The notes under the pieces: generated by a model
Told to the model about the DNA's origin: nothing
Databases searched by the model: none
What the model saw: only the letters and a program-made list of their open reading frames with translations
Translations under genes and position numbers: made by a program
Assembly: GCF_003399445.1 (NCBI RefSeq)
Contig: NZ_QUQO01000002.1
Span: forward strand, 186,001 to 250,000
From: Parvularcula marina
Lineage (GTDB): Bacteria; Pseudomonadota; Alphaproteobacteria; Caulobacterales; Parvularculaceae
Length of the DNA: 64,000 nucleotides
Direction of reading: 5' to 3'
Shown: positions 47,356 through 56,727 of the stretch, in pieces
Numbering within the stretch: position 1 is the first letter of the stretch
Layout: each line of letters begins with the position of its first letter

Positions 47356-47390
47356 ACGCCGATCCGGATGCAGGTTAAAGGATAAGAAGT

Positions 47391-48302
47391 ATGCTCTTTA
47401 CAAAGAAAACTCACGCAGAAAAACGCCAGGCCTTTCGCGATCTTCTCGATGACGGCAAACTGCATCAGTTCCCCGGGGCGTTCTCGCCTTTCGTAGCGCA
47501 GATGATCGAGCGCAAGGGCTATCCCGGCGTCTATATTGGCGGCGCGATGCTGACGGCGGATCTCTGCCTGCCCGACATCGGCATTGCGACCCTGTCGGAA
47601 TTTGCAGATCGCGGTGAGCAGATCGCGCGCGCAACCGACCTGCCAGCCTTTATCGATATCGATACAGGTTTCGGGGAGCCGATGAGTGCTGCCCGGGCCG
47701 TCCGTATGCTGGAGGAAAAGGGTCTGGCCGGTTGTCATATCGAAGATCAGGTCATGCCCAAGCGATGCGGGCATCTCGACGGTAAAGAAACCGTCGAAAC
47801 CGAAATCATGATCCAGCGGGTGCGTGCAGCGGCCGATGCAAAGCGTGACCCGAACTTTACGGTCATTGCCCGCTCTGATGCTCGCGCTATCGAAGGGCTC
47901 GATAAGGCAATCGACCGCATGAAAGCCTATGTCGATGCAGGGGCGGACATGATCTTCCCCGAAGCGATGAAGGATGAGAAGGAATTCGAGGCGGTACGTG
48001 CTGCGCTTGACGTGCCGATCCTCGCCAATATGACCGAATTCGGTAAAAGTCGTCTACTGACGAAACAGGAACTTACCGATCTCGGCTTCAACGTCGTCAT
48101 CTATCCGGTGACGACTTTCCGTCTGGCCATGGGAGAGGTCGAGCGCGGGCTCGATCATATTCTCGAGCATGGTGACCAGAATGGCATCTTGGACAAGATG
48201 CAGCACCGCAAGACGCTTTATGATTATCTGCGGTATGAAGACTATTCAAAGTTCGACCAGTCGATCTTCAATTTCGACGTGGGGGATACACCCACCAAAT
48301 AA
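47391..48302 (+). CDS. prpB: 2-Methylisocitrate lyase
   Basis: Cleaves 2-methylisocitrate into pyruvate and succinate. The isocitrate-lyase family signature is MPKRCGHLDGK with catalytic Cys, and magnesium ligands are in FIDIDTGFGEP and IEDQVMPK. Length 303 residues, close to E. coli PrpB. ATG 47391 is preceded by AAAGGATAAGAAG. It lies 35 bases after the small membrane peptide and 30 bases before the thiolase gene. Confidence 0.94.
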   Translation: MLFTKKTHAEKRQAFRDLLDDGKLHQFPGAFSPFVAQMIERKGYPGVYIGGAMLTADLCLPDIGIATLSEFADRGEQIARATDLPAFIDIDTGFGEPMSAARAVRMLEEKGLAGCHIEDQVMPKRCGHLDGKETVETEIMIQRVRAAADAKRDPNFTVIARSDARAIEGLDKAIDRMKAYVDAGADMIFPEAMKDEKEFEAVRAALDVPILANMTEFGKSRLLTKQELTDLGFNVVIYPVTTFRLAMGEVERGLDHILEHGDQNGILDKMQHRKTLYDYLRYEDYSKFDQSIFNFDVGDTPTK

Positions 48303-48332
48303 ATCCAGGGCAACCCTTGAAAGGAACTGAAT

Positions 48333-49535
48333 ATGGCTGAAAAAGCTATCAAAGACGTTGTTGTCCTGAGCGCGGTTCGCACCGCTGTCGGGCGTTTCGG
48401 TGGCTCCCTGAAGGATGTGCCGCTAGAAGAGCTTGGTGGCCTCTGCGTGCGTGAGGCGATCAGCCGAGCAGGAGTGCCGGCAGAAGGCATTGAGACGGCT
48501 GTTGTCGGCAATGTCCTCCGCACACAGTCGAAAGATGCCTATATCTCTCGCATGTGTGCGATTGAAGGCGGCATGTCGCATGACTCAACCGCTGTGACAG
48601 TGAACCGACTCTGCGGTTCCGGTCTCGAAGCCATCGTGCAGGCCAGCCAGCAGATTCAGCTCGGCGATGCCGAACTTGCCGTTGCTGGCGGCGTTGAATC
48701 GATGAGCCGCACAACCTATTCCGCCGCCGCGCCGCGCTTCGGTCAGAAGATGGGCCCGGTGACGATGGAAGACGACATGTTGGCAGCGCTGCATGATCCA
48801 TTCGGTGCGGGCCATATGGGTATGACGGCGGAGAATGTCGCGGAGCAGTTCTCGATCAGCCGCGAGACCCAGGACGAATTTGCCGAGGAAAGCCATCGCC
48901 GCGCGATCAATGCGATTGAGCAGGGCTATTTCAAAGAACAGATCGTTCCCGTCGAGCTGAAAAGCCGTAAGGGCACGACCCTTTTCGACACCGATGAACA
49001 TCCGCGTGCGGATGTCAGCATGGAAGGCCTCTCCGGCCTGCGCCCTGCCTTCAAGAAAGATGGCGGCACGGTGACGGCGGGTAACGCATCCGGTCTCAAT
49101 GACGGGGCGGCCATGCTGGTGCTCGCCTCGGCAGAGAAAGCCGAAGAGCTTGGTGTCAAACCGATGGCGCGTCTTGTCGGCTATGCGCGGGCAGGGGTTG
49201 ATCCCAGCATTATGGGCACAGGGCCGATCCCGGCTGTCCGGCGTGTGCTGGAACGGACGGGGCTTTCTGTTGCGGATCTCGATGTCATCGAATCAAACGA
49301 AGCCTTTGCAGCGCAGGCTTGTGCTGTCTCGAAGGAACTTGATCTGCCAGCGGAGAAAGTGAACCCCAATGGCGGCGCGGTTGCGCTGGGCCACCCTGTC
49401 GGGGCGACCGGTGCCATCGTCACCACCAAATGCCTTTATGAGTTGAAGCGCACCGGCGGGCGTTATGGCCTCGTCACGCTCTGCATCGGTGGCGGGCAGG
49501 GTATTGCGGCCATTTTTGAAAATCTGGACGCTTGA
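48333..49535 (+). CDS. Acetyl-CoA C-acetyltransferase (thiolase)
   Basis: Thiolase that condenses or cleaves acyl-CoA. The nucleophile Cys is in VNRLCGSGLEAIV (about residue 90), and the C-terminal catalytic His and Cys are in NGGAVALGHPVGATGA and CIGGGQG. Length 400 residues. Its place between prpB and prpC suggests a role in breaking down odd-chain or branched intermediates to propionyl-CoA, or in using acetoacetyl-type intermediates; the thiolase itself does not belong to the core methylcitrate cycle. Confidence 0.92.
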   Translation: MAEKAIKDVVVLSAVRTAVGRFGGSLKDVPLEELGGLCVREAISRAGVPAEGIETAVVGNVLRTQSKDAYISRMCAIEGGMSHDSTAVTVNRLCGSGLEAIVQASQQIQLGDAELAVAGGVESMSRTTYSAAAPRFGQKMGPVTMEDDMLAALHDPFGAGHMGMTAENVAEQFSISRETQDEFAEESHRRAINAIEQGYFKEQIVPVELKSRKGTTLFDTDEHPRADVSMEGLSGLRPAFKKDGGTVTAGNASGLNDGAAMLVLASAEKAEELGVKPMARLVGYARAGVDPSIMGTGPIPAVRRVLERTGLSVADLDVIESNEAFAAQACAVSKELDLPAEKVNPNGGAVALGHPVGATGAIVTTKCLYELKRTGGRYGLVTLCIGGGQGIAAIFENLDA

Positions 49536-49563
49536 TGATGACAACAGAACACGGAGGGAAGTG

Positions 49564-50697
49564 ATGAGCGAAGACGTCAAATATGGACTGGCCGGGGTAC
49601 TGGCGGATGATACCGCCGTCTCCAAGGTGATGCCCGAGACGAACTCCCTGACCTATCGCGGCTATGCGGTGCAGGATCTGGCAAAACATTGCCGGTTCGA
49701 GGAAGTCGCCTATCTCATCTGGAATGGGGAGCTTCCCAAAGCGGATGAGCTGGCGGCACTGAATGCCCGGGAAAAGTCCGAGCGTGGTCTTTCGGATGAT
49801 GCGCTGGCGGTCATGCGGCTTCTCAATACCGAAGCGCATCCCATGGATACGCTCCGCACGGTGGTCAGCTTCCTTGGTCAGGAAGATATGTCGACGGCAG
49901 ATTCTTCGCCTGAAGGGCTGATGGAAAAGGCCATCCGCCTTTACGCCCAGATCCCGCAGATCGTTGCGACCGACTATCGCCTGCGGAATGGCAAGGAGCC
50001 GATTGCGCCGACGGATGATCTCGGTTTCACCGAGAACTTCTTCCATATGTGCTTTGGTGAAGTGCCCGCACCGGAAGTCATCAAATGTTTCGACATCTCG
50101 ATGACGCTTTATGCGGAGCATTCCTTTAATGCCTCGACCTTCACGGCTCGGACGATTGCATCGTCGCTGTCCGATATCTACTCGGCGGTGACCGGCGCCA
50201 TCGGCTCTCTCAAGGGACCGCTGCATGGCGGGGCCAATGAGGCGGTCATGCATATGCTGAAGGAAGTCGGCTCGGCGGATGCTGCGCGCGACTGGATGCT
50301 GGATGCGCTGGCGACCAAGAAAAAAATCATGGGCTTTGGCCATCGCGTCTATCGCTCCGGTGACAGCCGCGTGCCGACCATGACCGATGCCTATGAGAAA
50401 ATGGTCGATGTCATCGACACGCCCGAGGCGCGGGAATACTGGAAGATGTCGAGCATTCTCGATGAGACCATGGTGTCTGAGAAAGGGATCTATCCTAATC
50501 TCGATTTCCCGGCTGGCCCTGCCTATTACCTGATGGGCTTTGACATTCCGATGTTCACGCCGATTTTCGTCATGTCACGGATTACCGGCTGGACGGCGCA
50601 TGTCATGGAACAGCTTGCTAATAACAAGCTGATCCGTCCGTTGTCGCATTATAATGGTGTGCCGCAGCGAGACGTCACACCGCTTGAGGATCGCTGA
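49564..50697 (+). CDS. prpC: 2-Methylcitrate synthase
   Basis: Condenses propionyl-CoA with oxaloacetate to give 2-methylcitrate. Citrate synthase fold with catalytic His motifs GPLHGGANEAVM and GFGHRVYRSGD and the C-terminal Asp/Arg region. The length of 377 residues is that of the short type II-like PrpC rather than a main citrate synthase. ATG 49564 has GGAGG six bases upstream; the frame is open to 49465. It is the last gene of the operon and ends at a terminator. Confidence 0.92.
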   Translation: MSEDVKYGLAGVLADDTAVSKVMPETNSLTYRGYAVQDLAKHCRFEEVAYLIWNGELPKADELAALNAREKSERGLSDDALAVMRLLNTEAHPMDTLRTVVSFLGQEDMSTADSSPEGLMEKAIRLYAQIPQIVATDYRLRNGKEPIAPTDDLGFTENFFHMCFGEVPAPEVIKCFDISMTLYAEHSFNASTFTARTIASSLSDIYSAVTGAIGSLKGPLHGGANEAVMHMLKEVGSADAARDWMLDALATKKKIMGFGHRVYRSGDSRVPTMTDAYEKMVDVIDTPEAREYWKMSSILDETMVSEKGIYPNLDFPAGPAYYLMGFDIPMFTPIFVMSRITGWTAHVMEQLANNKLIRPLSHYNGVPQRDVTPLEDR

Positions 50698-50702
50698 TCT
50701 GG

Positions 50703-50730
50703 AATGGCCGGTTTATCCGGCCATTTCTTT
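50703..50730 (+). terminator. Terminator of the prp operon
   Basis: Stem AATGGCCGG / CCGGCCATT with a TTTAT loop followed by TCTTTT. Its right arm runs into the last codons and stop of the convergent reductase gene. Confidence 0.88.
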
Positions 50731-51939
50731 TAGCTCGACATTTATATTGCGGAGCTGATCATGTGCCGGGCTTGCCCCTTGCATGATCAGCAGACGTCCT
50801 TGCGCATAATCCGCTGGACGGTTGACGCAATCAAGAGCAATGACCCGGCCTTTCTTCAGATAGACAACGGAGAAACTGCGGTCTTTGGGGTGGCCCCGGA
50901 CGACCATATCGTCATGCCCGAGTGACAGGCCGATAGTCTGAAGATGCAGGTCATACTGGTCGGACCAGAACCAGGGGATCGCTTCATAGCTGGCGGGTTT
51001 GCCAAGGATTGTCTTGGCAACGACCCGGGCTTGATCATTCGCGTTCTGAACGGATTCAAGCCGAACCCATGCGCCATCCGCGAATTTGTTCTGATGCAGG
51101 GCGCAATCCCCGATCGCGAAAACATCCGGCAGGGAAGTGCGGCAATGCGCATCGACGCGGACACCATTGCCGCCCGTGGCGCCAACTTCCAAGAGGGGCG
51201 CAACCACCGGATCAATCCCGATACCGACGATCACCATGTCGCAAGGCAGGGTCTCGCCGCTCTCCAACGTCACGCCCGTGACCTTCTGGCCGGTGATCTT
51301 AAATGAGCTGAGCTTCGCATTGAGACGCATATCAACGCCCTGAGCTGTGTGCTCTGCCTCATAGTAACGCGAGAGCGGTTCACCAGCGACGCGGGCCATG
51401 ACCCGCTCCATCGCCTCGATGACGGCCACTTCCTTGCCGAATTTCCGCATCACGGCGGCCGCCTCAAGACCGATATAGCCGCCGCCGATGACCGCGACGC
51501 GGTTGGTCTGGGGCAGGCTGGCCATCAGCGGATCAACGTCCGACCGGTACCTGATGACATGCATGTTTTGCGGATCATGACCGGGGACTTCGAGACGTCT
51601 CGGCGTGCCGCCCGTGGCCCAGATAAGCTGTCCGTAGCCATATGACTTGCCATCTGCGGTCGTCACGCGATGCGCGCCGGGATCAACCGCCGTGACCTCG
51701 TGATCGAGAAGAAGCGTGATGTCCTGCTCTGCCCAGAAGCTTTCGGGCCGGATCAAGATGCGGTCGAAATCCTTCTCTCCCGCAAGGTAGTCCTTGGACA
51801 GCGGAGGGCGCTCATAGGGTGCGAACGATTCCGCGCTGATAAGGCCGATGCTGCCCGTAAACTTGCCCTGGCGGAGGGTGATGGCGGCTTGCGCGCCGGC
51901 ATGACCGCCGCCGACGATCAGGATGTCAAAGTCACTCAT
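50713..51939 (-). CDS. FAD-dependent ferredoxin/rubredoxin reductase-like protein
   Basis: NADH-dependent flavoprotein of the putidaredoxin-reductase type that feeds electrons to a ferredoxin. FAD motifs LIVGGGHAGAQAA (residues 6-18) and the second FAD segment FAIGDCA (about residue 274) flank the NAD motif VIGGGYIGLEAAA. Length 408 residues. Such reductases usually serve a ferredoxin-dependent oxygenase or P450; none is adjacent here. It is on the same strand, 49 bases after the gluconate symporter gene, and may share its transcript. Confidence 0.87.
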   Translation of the reverse strand: MSDFDILIVGGGHAGAQAAITLRQGKFTGSIGLISAESFAPYERPPLSKDYLAGEKDFDRILIRPESFWAEQDITLLLDHEVTAVDPGAHRVTTADGKSYGYGQLIWATGGTPRRLEVPGHDPQNMHVIRYRSDVDPLMASLPQTNRVAVIGGGYIGLEAAAVMRKFGKEVAVIEAMERVMARVAGEPLSRYYEAEHTAQGVDMRLNAKLSSFKITGQKVTGVTLESGETLPCDMVIVGIGIDPVVAPLLEVGATGGNGVRVDAHCRTSLPDVFAIGDCALHQNKFADGAWVRLESVQNANDQARVVAKTILGKPASYEAIPWFWSDQYDLHLQTIGLSLGHDDMVVRGHPKDRSFSVVYLKKGRVIALDCVNRPADYAQGRLLIMQGASPAHDQLRNINVELKEMAG

Positions 51940-51988
51940 GCCGCTTAATCACATGCCTGTGCCGCGATTTCCAGCCCTCGGGCGCCTG

Positions 51989-53350
51989 TCAGAAGACGAG
52001 CGAGAGAAGGCACGCCATGCCGAAGCCGACCAGCCCGATGATCGTCGTCATCACCGTCCAGCTTTTGAGTGTCTGCGCCTCGCTCAGCCCCAGATAACGG
52101 CTGACCAGCCAGAAGCCTGAATCATTGACATGCGAGGTCATGCTGGCGCCCGAGGCGATCGCGATGACGAGGAGGCCGAGCGTGGGGCCTGTCACGCCTG
52201 CCAGCTCTGCAACCGGCGCGCAGAGGCCAGCGCCGGTGATCATCGCGACAGTGGCGGAGCCTTGCGAGACACGGACGATAAAGGCGGCAAGGAAACCGAA
52301 GAGCAGAAGCGGCATGTCATTGGCGAGCAATGTCTCGGCGAGGAGGGTACCGGTGCCGGAATCGACAAGGATCTGTTTGAAGGCGCCGCCAGCCCCGGTG
52401 ACGAGAACGACGAGCCCTGCAGGCTCCAGCGCGCGGGCGCAGGCTTCGCGCAAATTCTCTGCGGGTAGGCCATGGCGCAAGCCGAGCAGCCACCAGGCAA
52501 GAAGGCACGCAATCAGAAGCGCCGTGAACGGATGGCCGACAAATCCGATAGTGCTCATGGCTTGTGGCGGGATCCAGTCAGGGGAGACAGCTTTCGTGAC
52601 GGTCGCGATCAGGATGAGGGTGACCGGCGCAATGATGATGAACATCGCCTCGCTGAACCCGGCCGGATTCGACGGGCGGGCAATCTCATCGGCGGGGGTT
52701 AGGTCGGGTGGGGTAATATTCTGTAGGCTGCGCAGTTTTACGAGCTGGCTTGCCAGCATGGGGCCTGCGATGAAAGCGGCGGGGAGCCCGGTGATGATCC
52801 CGAACAGGATGATCCAGCCAAGATCGGCGGAGAGGATTTCCGCAACCGCAATGGGGCCGGGCGTGGGCGGCACAAAGGAATGGGTGACGACCATCCCGGC
52901 GGTGAGCGGAATGGCAAAGGCAATGATCGACTTTCCAGTGCGCTCGCTGAGACCCAGTAAAAGCGGCAGGAGAATGATCAGCGCGACATCGAAAAAGACA
53001 GGGATGGAGACGAGAAAACCGATCAGGGTAAGGGCCGTGGGCGCGCGGTCCGGCCCGAACTTTTTCAGCAGCGAGTTAGAGATGGCTTCGACGCCGCCTG
53101 AGGCTTCGAGGAGGGCGCCCATCATCGCGCCAAGGCCTACGACGACGGCGACAAAGCCGAGCGTGCCGCCCATCCCGTTGCGGACGGCTTCGATGACAGC
53201 GGACGGATCCATGCCAACCGTCAGGCCAAAGACGATACTGATCAGGATCAGCGACAGGAAAGCCGGCAGCCGGACTTTCAGGACCAGAAAGAGTAGCGCG
53301 AGGATGGCCCCCGCCGTCGCAAATAGCGGAAGGAGGGGCATGTCGCTCAC
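51989..53350 (-). CDS. gntP: Gluconate:H+ symporter (GntP family)
   Basis: Inner-membrane uptake of gluconate or a related sugar acid. 453 residues with about 12 to 14 hydrophobic segments and the family features GMGGTLGFVAVVVGLGAMMG and FVPPTPGPIAVAEILSADLG. Its ATG overlaps the stop of the GH3/SMP-30 fusion by four bases, so it is translated in step with that enzyme. The neighbouring lactonase domain produces sugar acids, which supports an aldonate substrate; the exact one is not known. Confidence 0.9.
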   Translation of the reverse strand: MSDMPLLPLFATAGAILALLFLVLKVRLPAFLSLILISIVFGLTVGMDPSAVIEAVRNGMGGTLGFVAVVVGLGAMMGALLEASGGVEAISNSLLKKFGPDRAPTALTLIGFLVSIPVFFDVALIILLPLLLGLSERTGKSIIAFAIPLTAGMVVTHSFVPPTPGPIAVAEILSADLGWIILFGIITGLPAAFIAGPMLASQLVKLRSLQNITPPDLTPADEIARPSNPAGFSEAMFIIIAPVTLILIATVTKAVSPDWIPPQAMSTIGFVGHPFTALLIACLLAWWLLGLRHGLPAENLREACARALEPAGLVVLVTGAGGAFKQILVDSGTGTLLAETLLANDMPLLLFGFLAAFIVRVSQGSATVAMITGAGLCAPVAELAGVTGPTLGLLVIAIASGASMTSHVNDSGFWLVSRYLGLSEAQTLKSWTVMTTIIGLVGFGMACLLSLVF

Positions 53351-56300
53351 TCCTTCCCGTCGAGATGAACGCGGGCGAGGAAGGCGCCTGAGGTGATGAA
53401 GAGAGTGCGGCCCCCTTCGGCGAGCGTCACATTCGCGGCCAGCGTGCCGGTGCGGATGAGGGCCAGAAGATCACCTTCAGGACTGAGGAGATGGATGCCG
53501 CCGGGCCCGGCAAGATAGACATTGCCGACCGCATCAATCGCCATCCCGTCCGGCAATCCCTGCTCGCCGCGTTCGATGAAGGGCATGGCATCATGGAAGA
53601 CACGGCGGTTCGTCGCCGACCCATCACCCTGGACGTCATAAGCATAAAGCTTGGCGGCGTCCGGGTCGGAGACAGCGACGTAAAGCGTCTTGCCGTCCGG
53701 GGAGAGGCCGACCCCGTTCGGCTTGGTCAGCTCATCATCGATAAGAGTGACGCTACCATCCGGGGCCAGACGATAGACACCGTTCCACGGCATTTCCTTG
53801 GCGGGGGAGTCCTCGATCCCGGCCAGCCCATAAGGCGGGTCGGTGAAATAAAGCGCCCCGTCGCTCGCGCGGACGAGGTCATTGGGGCTGGAGAATTTCT
53901 TGCCGTCATATTCGGTGGCAAGGAATGTCTTCTCCATCGTGTTGAGGTCGAGCCGGGCCACCGCGCGGTTGCCGTGATCGCCCATCAGAATGGCATCGGG
54001 GCCGTCAGCGATCAGGCCATTGGCGCCGGGTTCACGGAAGATGTCTGTCGGCGGCCCCGCATAGCCGGAGGGTTCGAGAGCAGTGCGGAGACCACCTTCT
54101 TCGCTCCAGCCATACATCGTGTTACCCGGAACGTCCGTGAAGAGAACTTCCCGGCGCTCCTCCATCCAGACCGGACCCTCTGACCAGCCGAAAAGGTCCG
54201 GGGTCAGGCGTTCGATGGTGGCATTGGGGGCGATCAGGGCATCCGCCCGGCGGCTGAACCGTTCAATCCGTCCGATGGATCGTGGCAGCGTTTCCTCTGA
54301 CGCACCTTCAACACTGACCTTGGTTTCGATGGCGGCGGCAGGGCCATCAGCACTAACGCCTTCCTCGATCATGAAGCTGCCGCTGGTCCTGATATCGGCG
54401 GAAGAACTGCCGATCATGTAATTGATCGCACCCGCATCGACCTGCCATTCGCCGTCCGGTCCCCAATAGGCAAACTGCTCCGGGGTCAGCGTGAAGCTGA
54501 CAGATTTTGTCTCTCCCGGCGCGAGGGTCACCCGCACAAACCCGCGCAGCTCTGCCTGTGGCCGAGCGACGTCAGCGAGCGGGTCGCGGGTATAGAGCTG
54601 GACGACTTCGTCGGCGGCCATGGTGCCGTCATTGGTGACATCGACAGAAAGGGTGAGTGTTTCACCTTCGCCCATGCTGTCCCGATCCATTGCCGCATCG
54701 CCATAAGAGAAAACGACATAGGAAAGACCGTGTCCGAACGGATAAAGCGGCGTGATGTCGATATCCATGTAACGGGCGGTGTCTTTGGTGACATCCGGGT
54801 CAGCGGGACGGCCTGTCGGATGGTGGCCCATATAATAAGGGGACTGACCGGTCCGGCGCGGGAAGGAGGCGGGCAGTTTGCCACCGGGTGAGGCCTTGCC
54901 GAAAACGATATCCGCAACGGCGGGGCCGGTCTCGACGCCCAGCATCCATGTTTCAAGGATGGCGTCTGCTTCTTCGCTCAGCATGCTGATGTCGAGCGGA
55001 CGGCCATTCATCAAGAGCACCGCGACCGGCGTATCCGTTTCCAGAACGACTTCGGCGAGCGCGGCTTGAGGGGCGGGGAGGCCGATATCCGAACGGGAGC
55101 GGGCTTCGCCGGAGAGGTCGTAATCTTCGCCGATGACAAGCAGGACGAGGTCGGCCTTTTTCGCGGCATTCACTGCCCGGCGCAGCTCGGAACGGGCTGG
55201 CATGTCCTTGGTGTCCGCGCCTGCGACATAATCGAGGCGCGCACCTTCGGGGAGCGCTGCCTCAAGACCTTCGAGAATGGTGCTGACATTTTCAGCCTGC
55301 CCCTGCGCCCGCCAGGAGCCGAGCGGGGAGGAGGCGTCATCTGCCAGAGCACCGATGACGGCGATGCGTTTTACGTCCTCTGTGACCGGCAGGGCGCCGT
55401 CATTTTTCAGGAGCACCATGGATTTGCGGGCTGCTTCGCGGGCCAGCACGCGGTGGGCTTCTGAGAGGATGACTTCGGCTTCCCGTTCCGTATCGTGATA
55501 GGCATACGGATCATCGAAGAGCCCCAGCCGGTCCTTGGTGAGCAGGATGCGCGTGACCGACAGGTCTAGCGCCTTCATCAGCTCGGGGTCCGATTTCACC
55601 CTGTCCACCATCTCGCCGACATAGATGCCGCTGGTCATTTCCATATCGACCCCGGCGGCAAGGGCGAGAGCGCCAGCATCAGCCGGTGTTCCCGCGACAC
55701 CGTGGTTCATCAGCTCCATGACGGAATTCCAGTCACTGACCACCATGCCGTCAAAACCCCAGAGGTCGCGGAGGATACCGGTGAGGAGGCGTTTGTTCGC
55801 TGTGGTCGGCACGCCCGCAATATCGTTGAAGGCGACCATATAGGTCGCGGTACCTGCATCGGCGGCGGCCTTGAAGGGCGGCAGGTAGATCTCGCGAAGC
55901 GCGCGCTCGGAGATCTCGGCGGTGTCATAGTCGCGGCCGCCCTGGCCTGCGCCATAGGCACCGAGATGTTTGGCGGTGGCGAGAATTGTGTCGCCTGCGG
56001 AGAGATCATCGCCCTGATAGCCGCGCACCTGTGCGGCGGCCATCACCGCACCGAGATAGGGTTCTTCACCGGCGCCTTCGACGATCCGTCCCCAACGCGC
56101 ATCGCGGGCGATGTCGACCATGGGCGCGAAGGTCCAGTGAAGACCAGCGGCGGAAGCTTCGCTGCCCGCGGCGCGGGCGGTCGCCTCGACAAGCGCAGGA
56201 TCAAAGCTGGAGGCAAGGGCCAGCGGTACGGGGAAGATGGTCTTGTAGCCATGCACCACATCCATCGCGAAGAGGAGGGGGATGCCGGTCCGGCTTTCCT

Positions 56301-56631
56301 CGACCGCGACACGCTGGAGATTTTCGAGCGGCTCTGCGCCCGCGACATGGAGGTATGAGCCGACAAGGCCGGACCGTACCCGGTCGAGTTCGGCATCATT
56401 GAGGCGTGAGTTGAGGTTCTTCGACCGCCCACCCGGCATCTGGTGGAGCTGGCCCAGCTTTTCCTCAACGGTCAGGCGCTCAAGGATATAGGCCCGCCGT
56501 TCGGCACCGGTGAGGCCAGCCTCGGTCGCTTCGCCCGCAAGCGTCTGCGGCGCATCCTGCGCAATTGCGCTGCCGCCCATGGCTGAAATCGCAAGAAGGG
56601 CTGCCCCCCAAATGGCTTTGGTGACCATCAT
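53347..56631 (-). CDS. Exported GH3 beta-glucosidase fused to SMP-30/gluconolactonase domain
   Basis: An unusual two-enzyme protein of 1094 residues. A signal peptide ends near GGSAIAQD. GH3 N-terminal barrel covers about 45-390 with nucleophile Asp300 in MVVSDWNSV and the conserved KHLGAYG and RWGRIVEGAGEEP; the GH3 C-terminal domain and an FnIII-like domain (VQLYTRDPLADVARPQ) run to about 740. A six-bladed SMP-30/gluconolactonase domain then follows from about 800, at bases 53350 to about 54240. Its four metal ligands are intact: Glu818 (GWSEGPVW), Asn917 (SSPNDL), Asn972 (KPNGVG) and Asp1028 (LPDGMA). The protein probably releases glucose from beta-glucosides and opens a sugar lactone in the periplasm, feeding the coupled gluconate symporter. 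Confidence 0.93.
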   Translation of the reverse strand: MMVTKAIWGAALLAISAMGGSAIAQDAPQTLAGEATEAGLTGAERRAYILERLTVEEKLGQLHQMPGGRSKNLNSRLNDAELDRVRSGLVGSYLHVAGAEPLENLQRVAVEESRTGIPLLFAMDVVHGYKTIFPVPLALASSFDPALVEATARAAGSEASAAGLHWTFAPMVDIARDARWGRIVEGAGEEPYLGAVMAAAQVRGYQGDDLSAGDTILATAKHLGAYGAGQGGRDYDTAEISERALREIYLPPFKAAADAGTATYMVAFNDIAGVPTTANKRLLTGILRDLWGFDGMVVSDWNSVMELMNHGVAGTPADAGALALAAGVDMEMTSGIYVGEMVDRVKSDPELMKALDLSVTRILLTKDRLGLFDDPYAYHDTEREAEVILSEAHRVLAREAARKSMVLLKNDGALPVTEDVKRIAVIGALADDASSPLGSWRAQGQAENVSTILEGLEAALPEGARLDYVAGADTKDMPARSELRRAVNAAKKADLVLLVIGEDYDLSGEARSRSDIGLPAPQAALAEVVLETDTPVAVLLMNGRPLDISMLSEEADAILETWMLGVETGPAVADIVFGKASPGGKLPASFPRRTGQSPYYMGHHPTGRPADPDVTKDTARYMDIDITPLYPFGHGLSYVVFSYGDAAMDRDSMGEGETLTLSVDVTNDGTMAADEVVQLYTRDPLADVARPQAELRGFVRVTLAPGETKSVSFTLTPEQFAYWGPDGEWQVDAGAINYMIGSSSADIRTSGSFMIEEGVSADGPAAAIETKVSVEGASEETLPRSIGRIERFSRRADALIAPNATIERLTPDLFGWSEGPVWMEERREVLFTDVPGNTMYGWSEEGGLRTALEPSGYAGPPTDIFREPGANGLIADGPDAILMGDHGNRAVARLDLNTMEKTFLATEYDGKKFSSPNDLVRASDGALYFTDPPYGLAGIEDSPAKEMPWNGVYRLAPDGSVTLIDDELTKPNGVGLSPDGKTLYVAVSDPDAAKLYAYDVQGDGSATNRRVFHDAMPFIERGEQGLPDGMAIDAVGNVYLAGPGGIHLLSPEGDLLALIRTGTLAANVTLAEGGRTLFITSGAFLARVHLDGKE

Positions 56632-56681
56632 CTACTCTCCCTATGTGCCGCCCGAATCTGTCGTCCGGCTGGTCATTTAGC

Positions 56682-56695
56682 TGTTAGCGCTATCA
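56682..56695. promoter_or_regulatory. LacI-type operator-like palindrome upstream of GH3 fusion
   Basis: TGTTAGCGCTATCA, a near-perfect palindrome (one mismatched pair) with the AGCGCT centre common in LacI-family sugar operators. It lies 51 bases upstream of the fusion gene. The same 13-base core occurs at 45563 upstream of the prp operon. No LacI-family gene is present in the window. Confidence 0.65.
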
Positions 56696-56727
56696 CGGTC
56701 TGCCGAGGTCGGCAAATCTTCGTGAGG

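Noticed and set aside
52125-53396. 423-codon plus-strand frame opposite gntP
   Set aside because: Ser/Arg/Pro-rich translation with no hydrophobic or catalytic pattern; the opposite strand encodes a clear GntP transporter.
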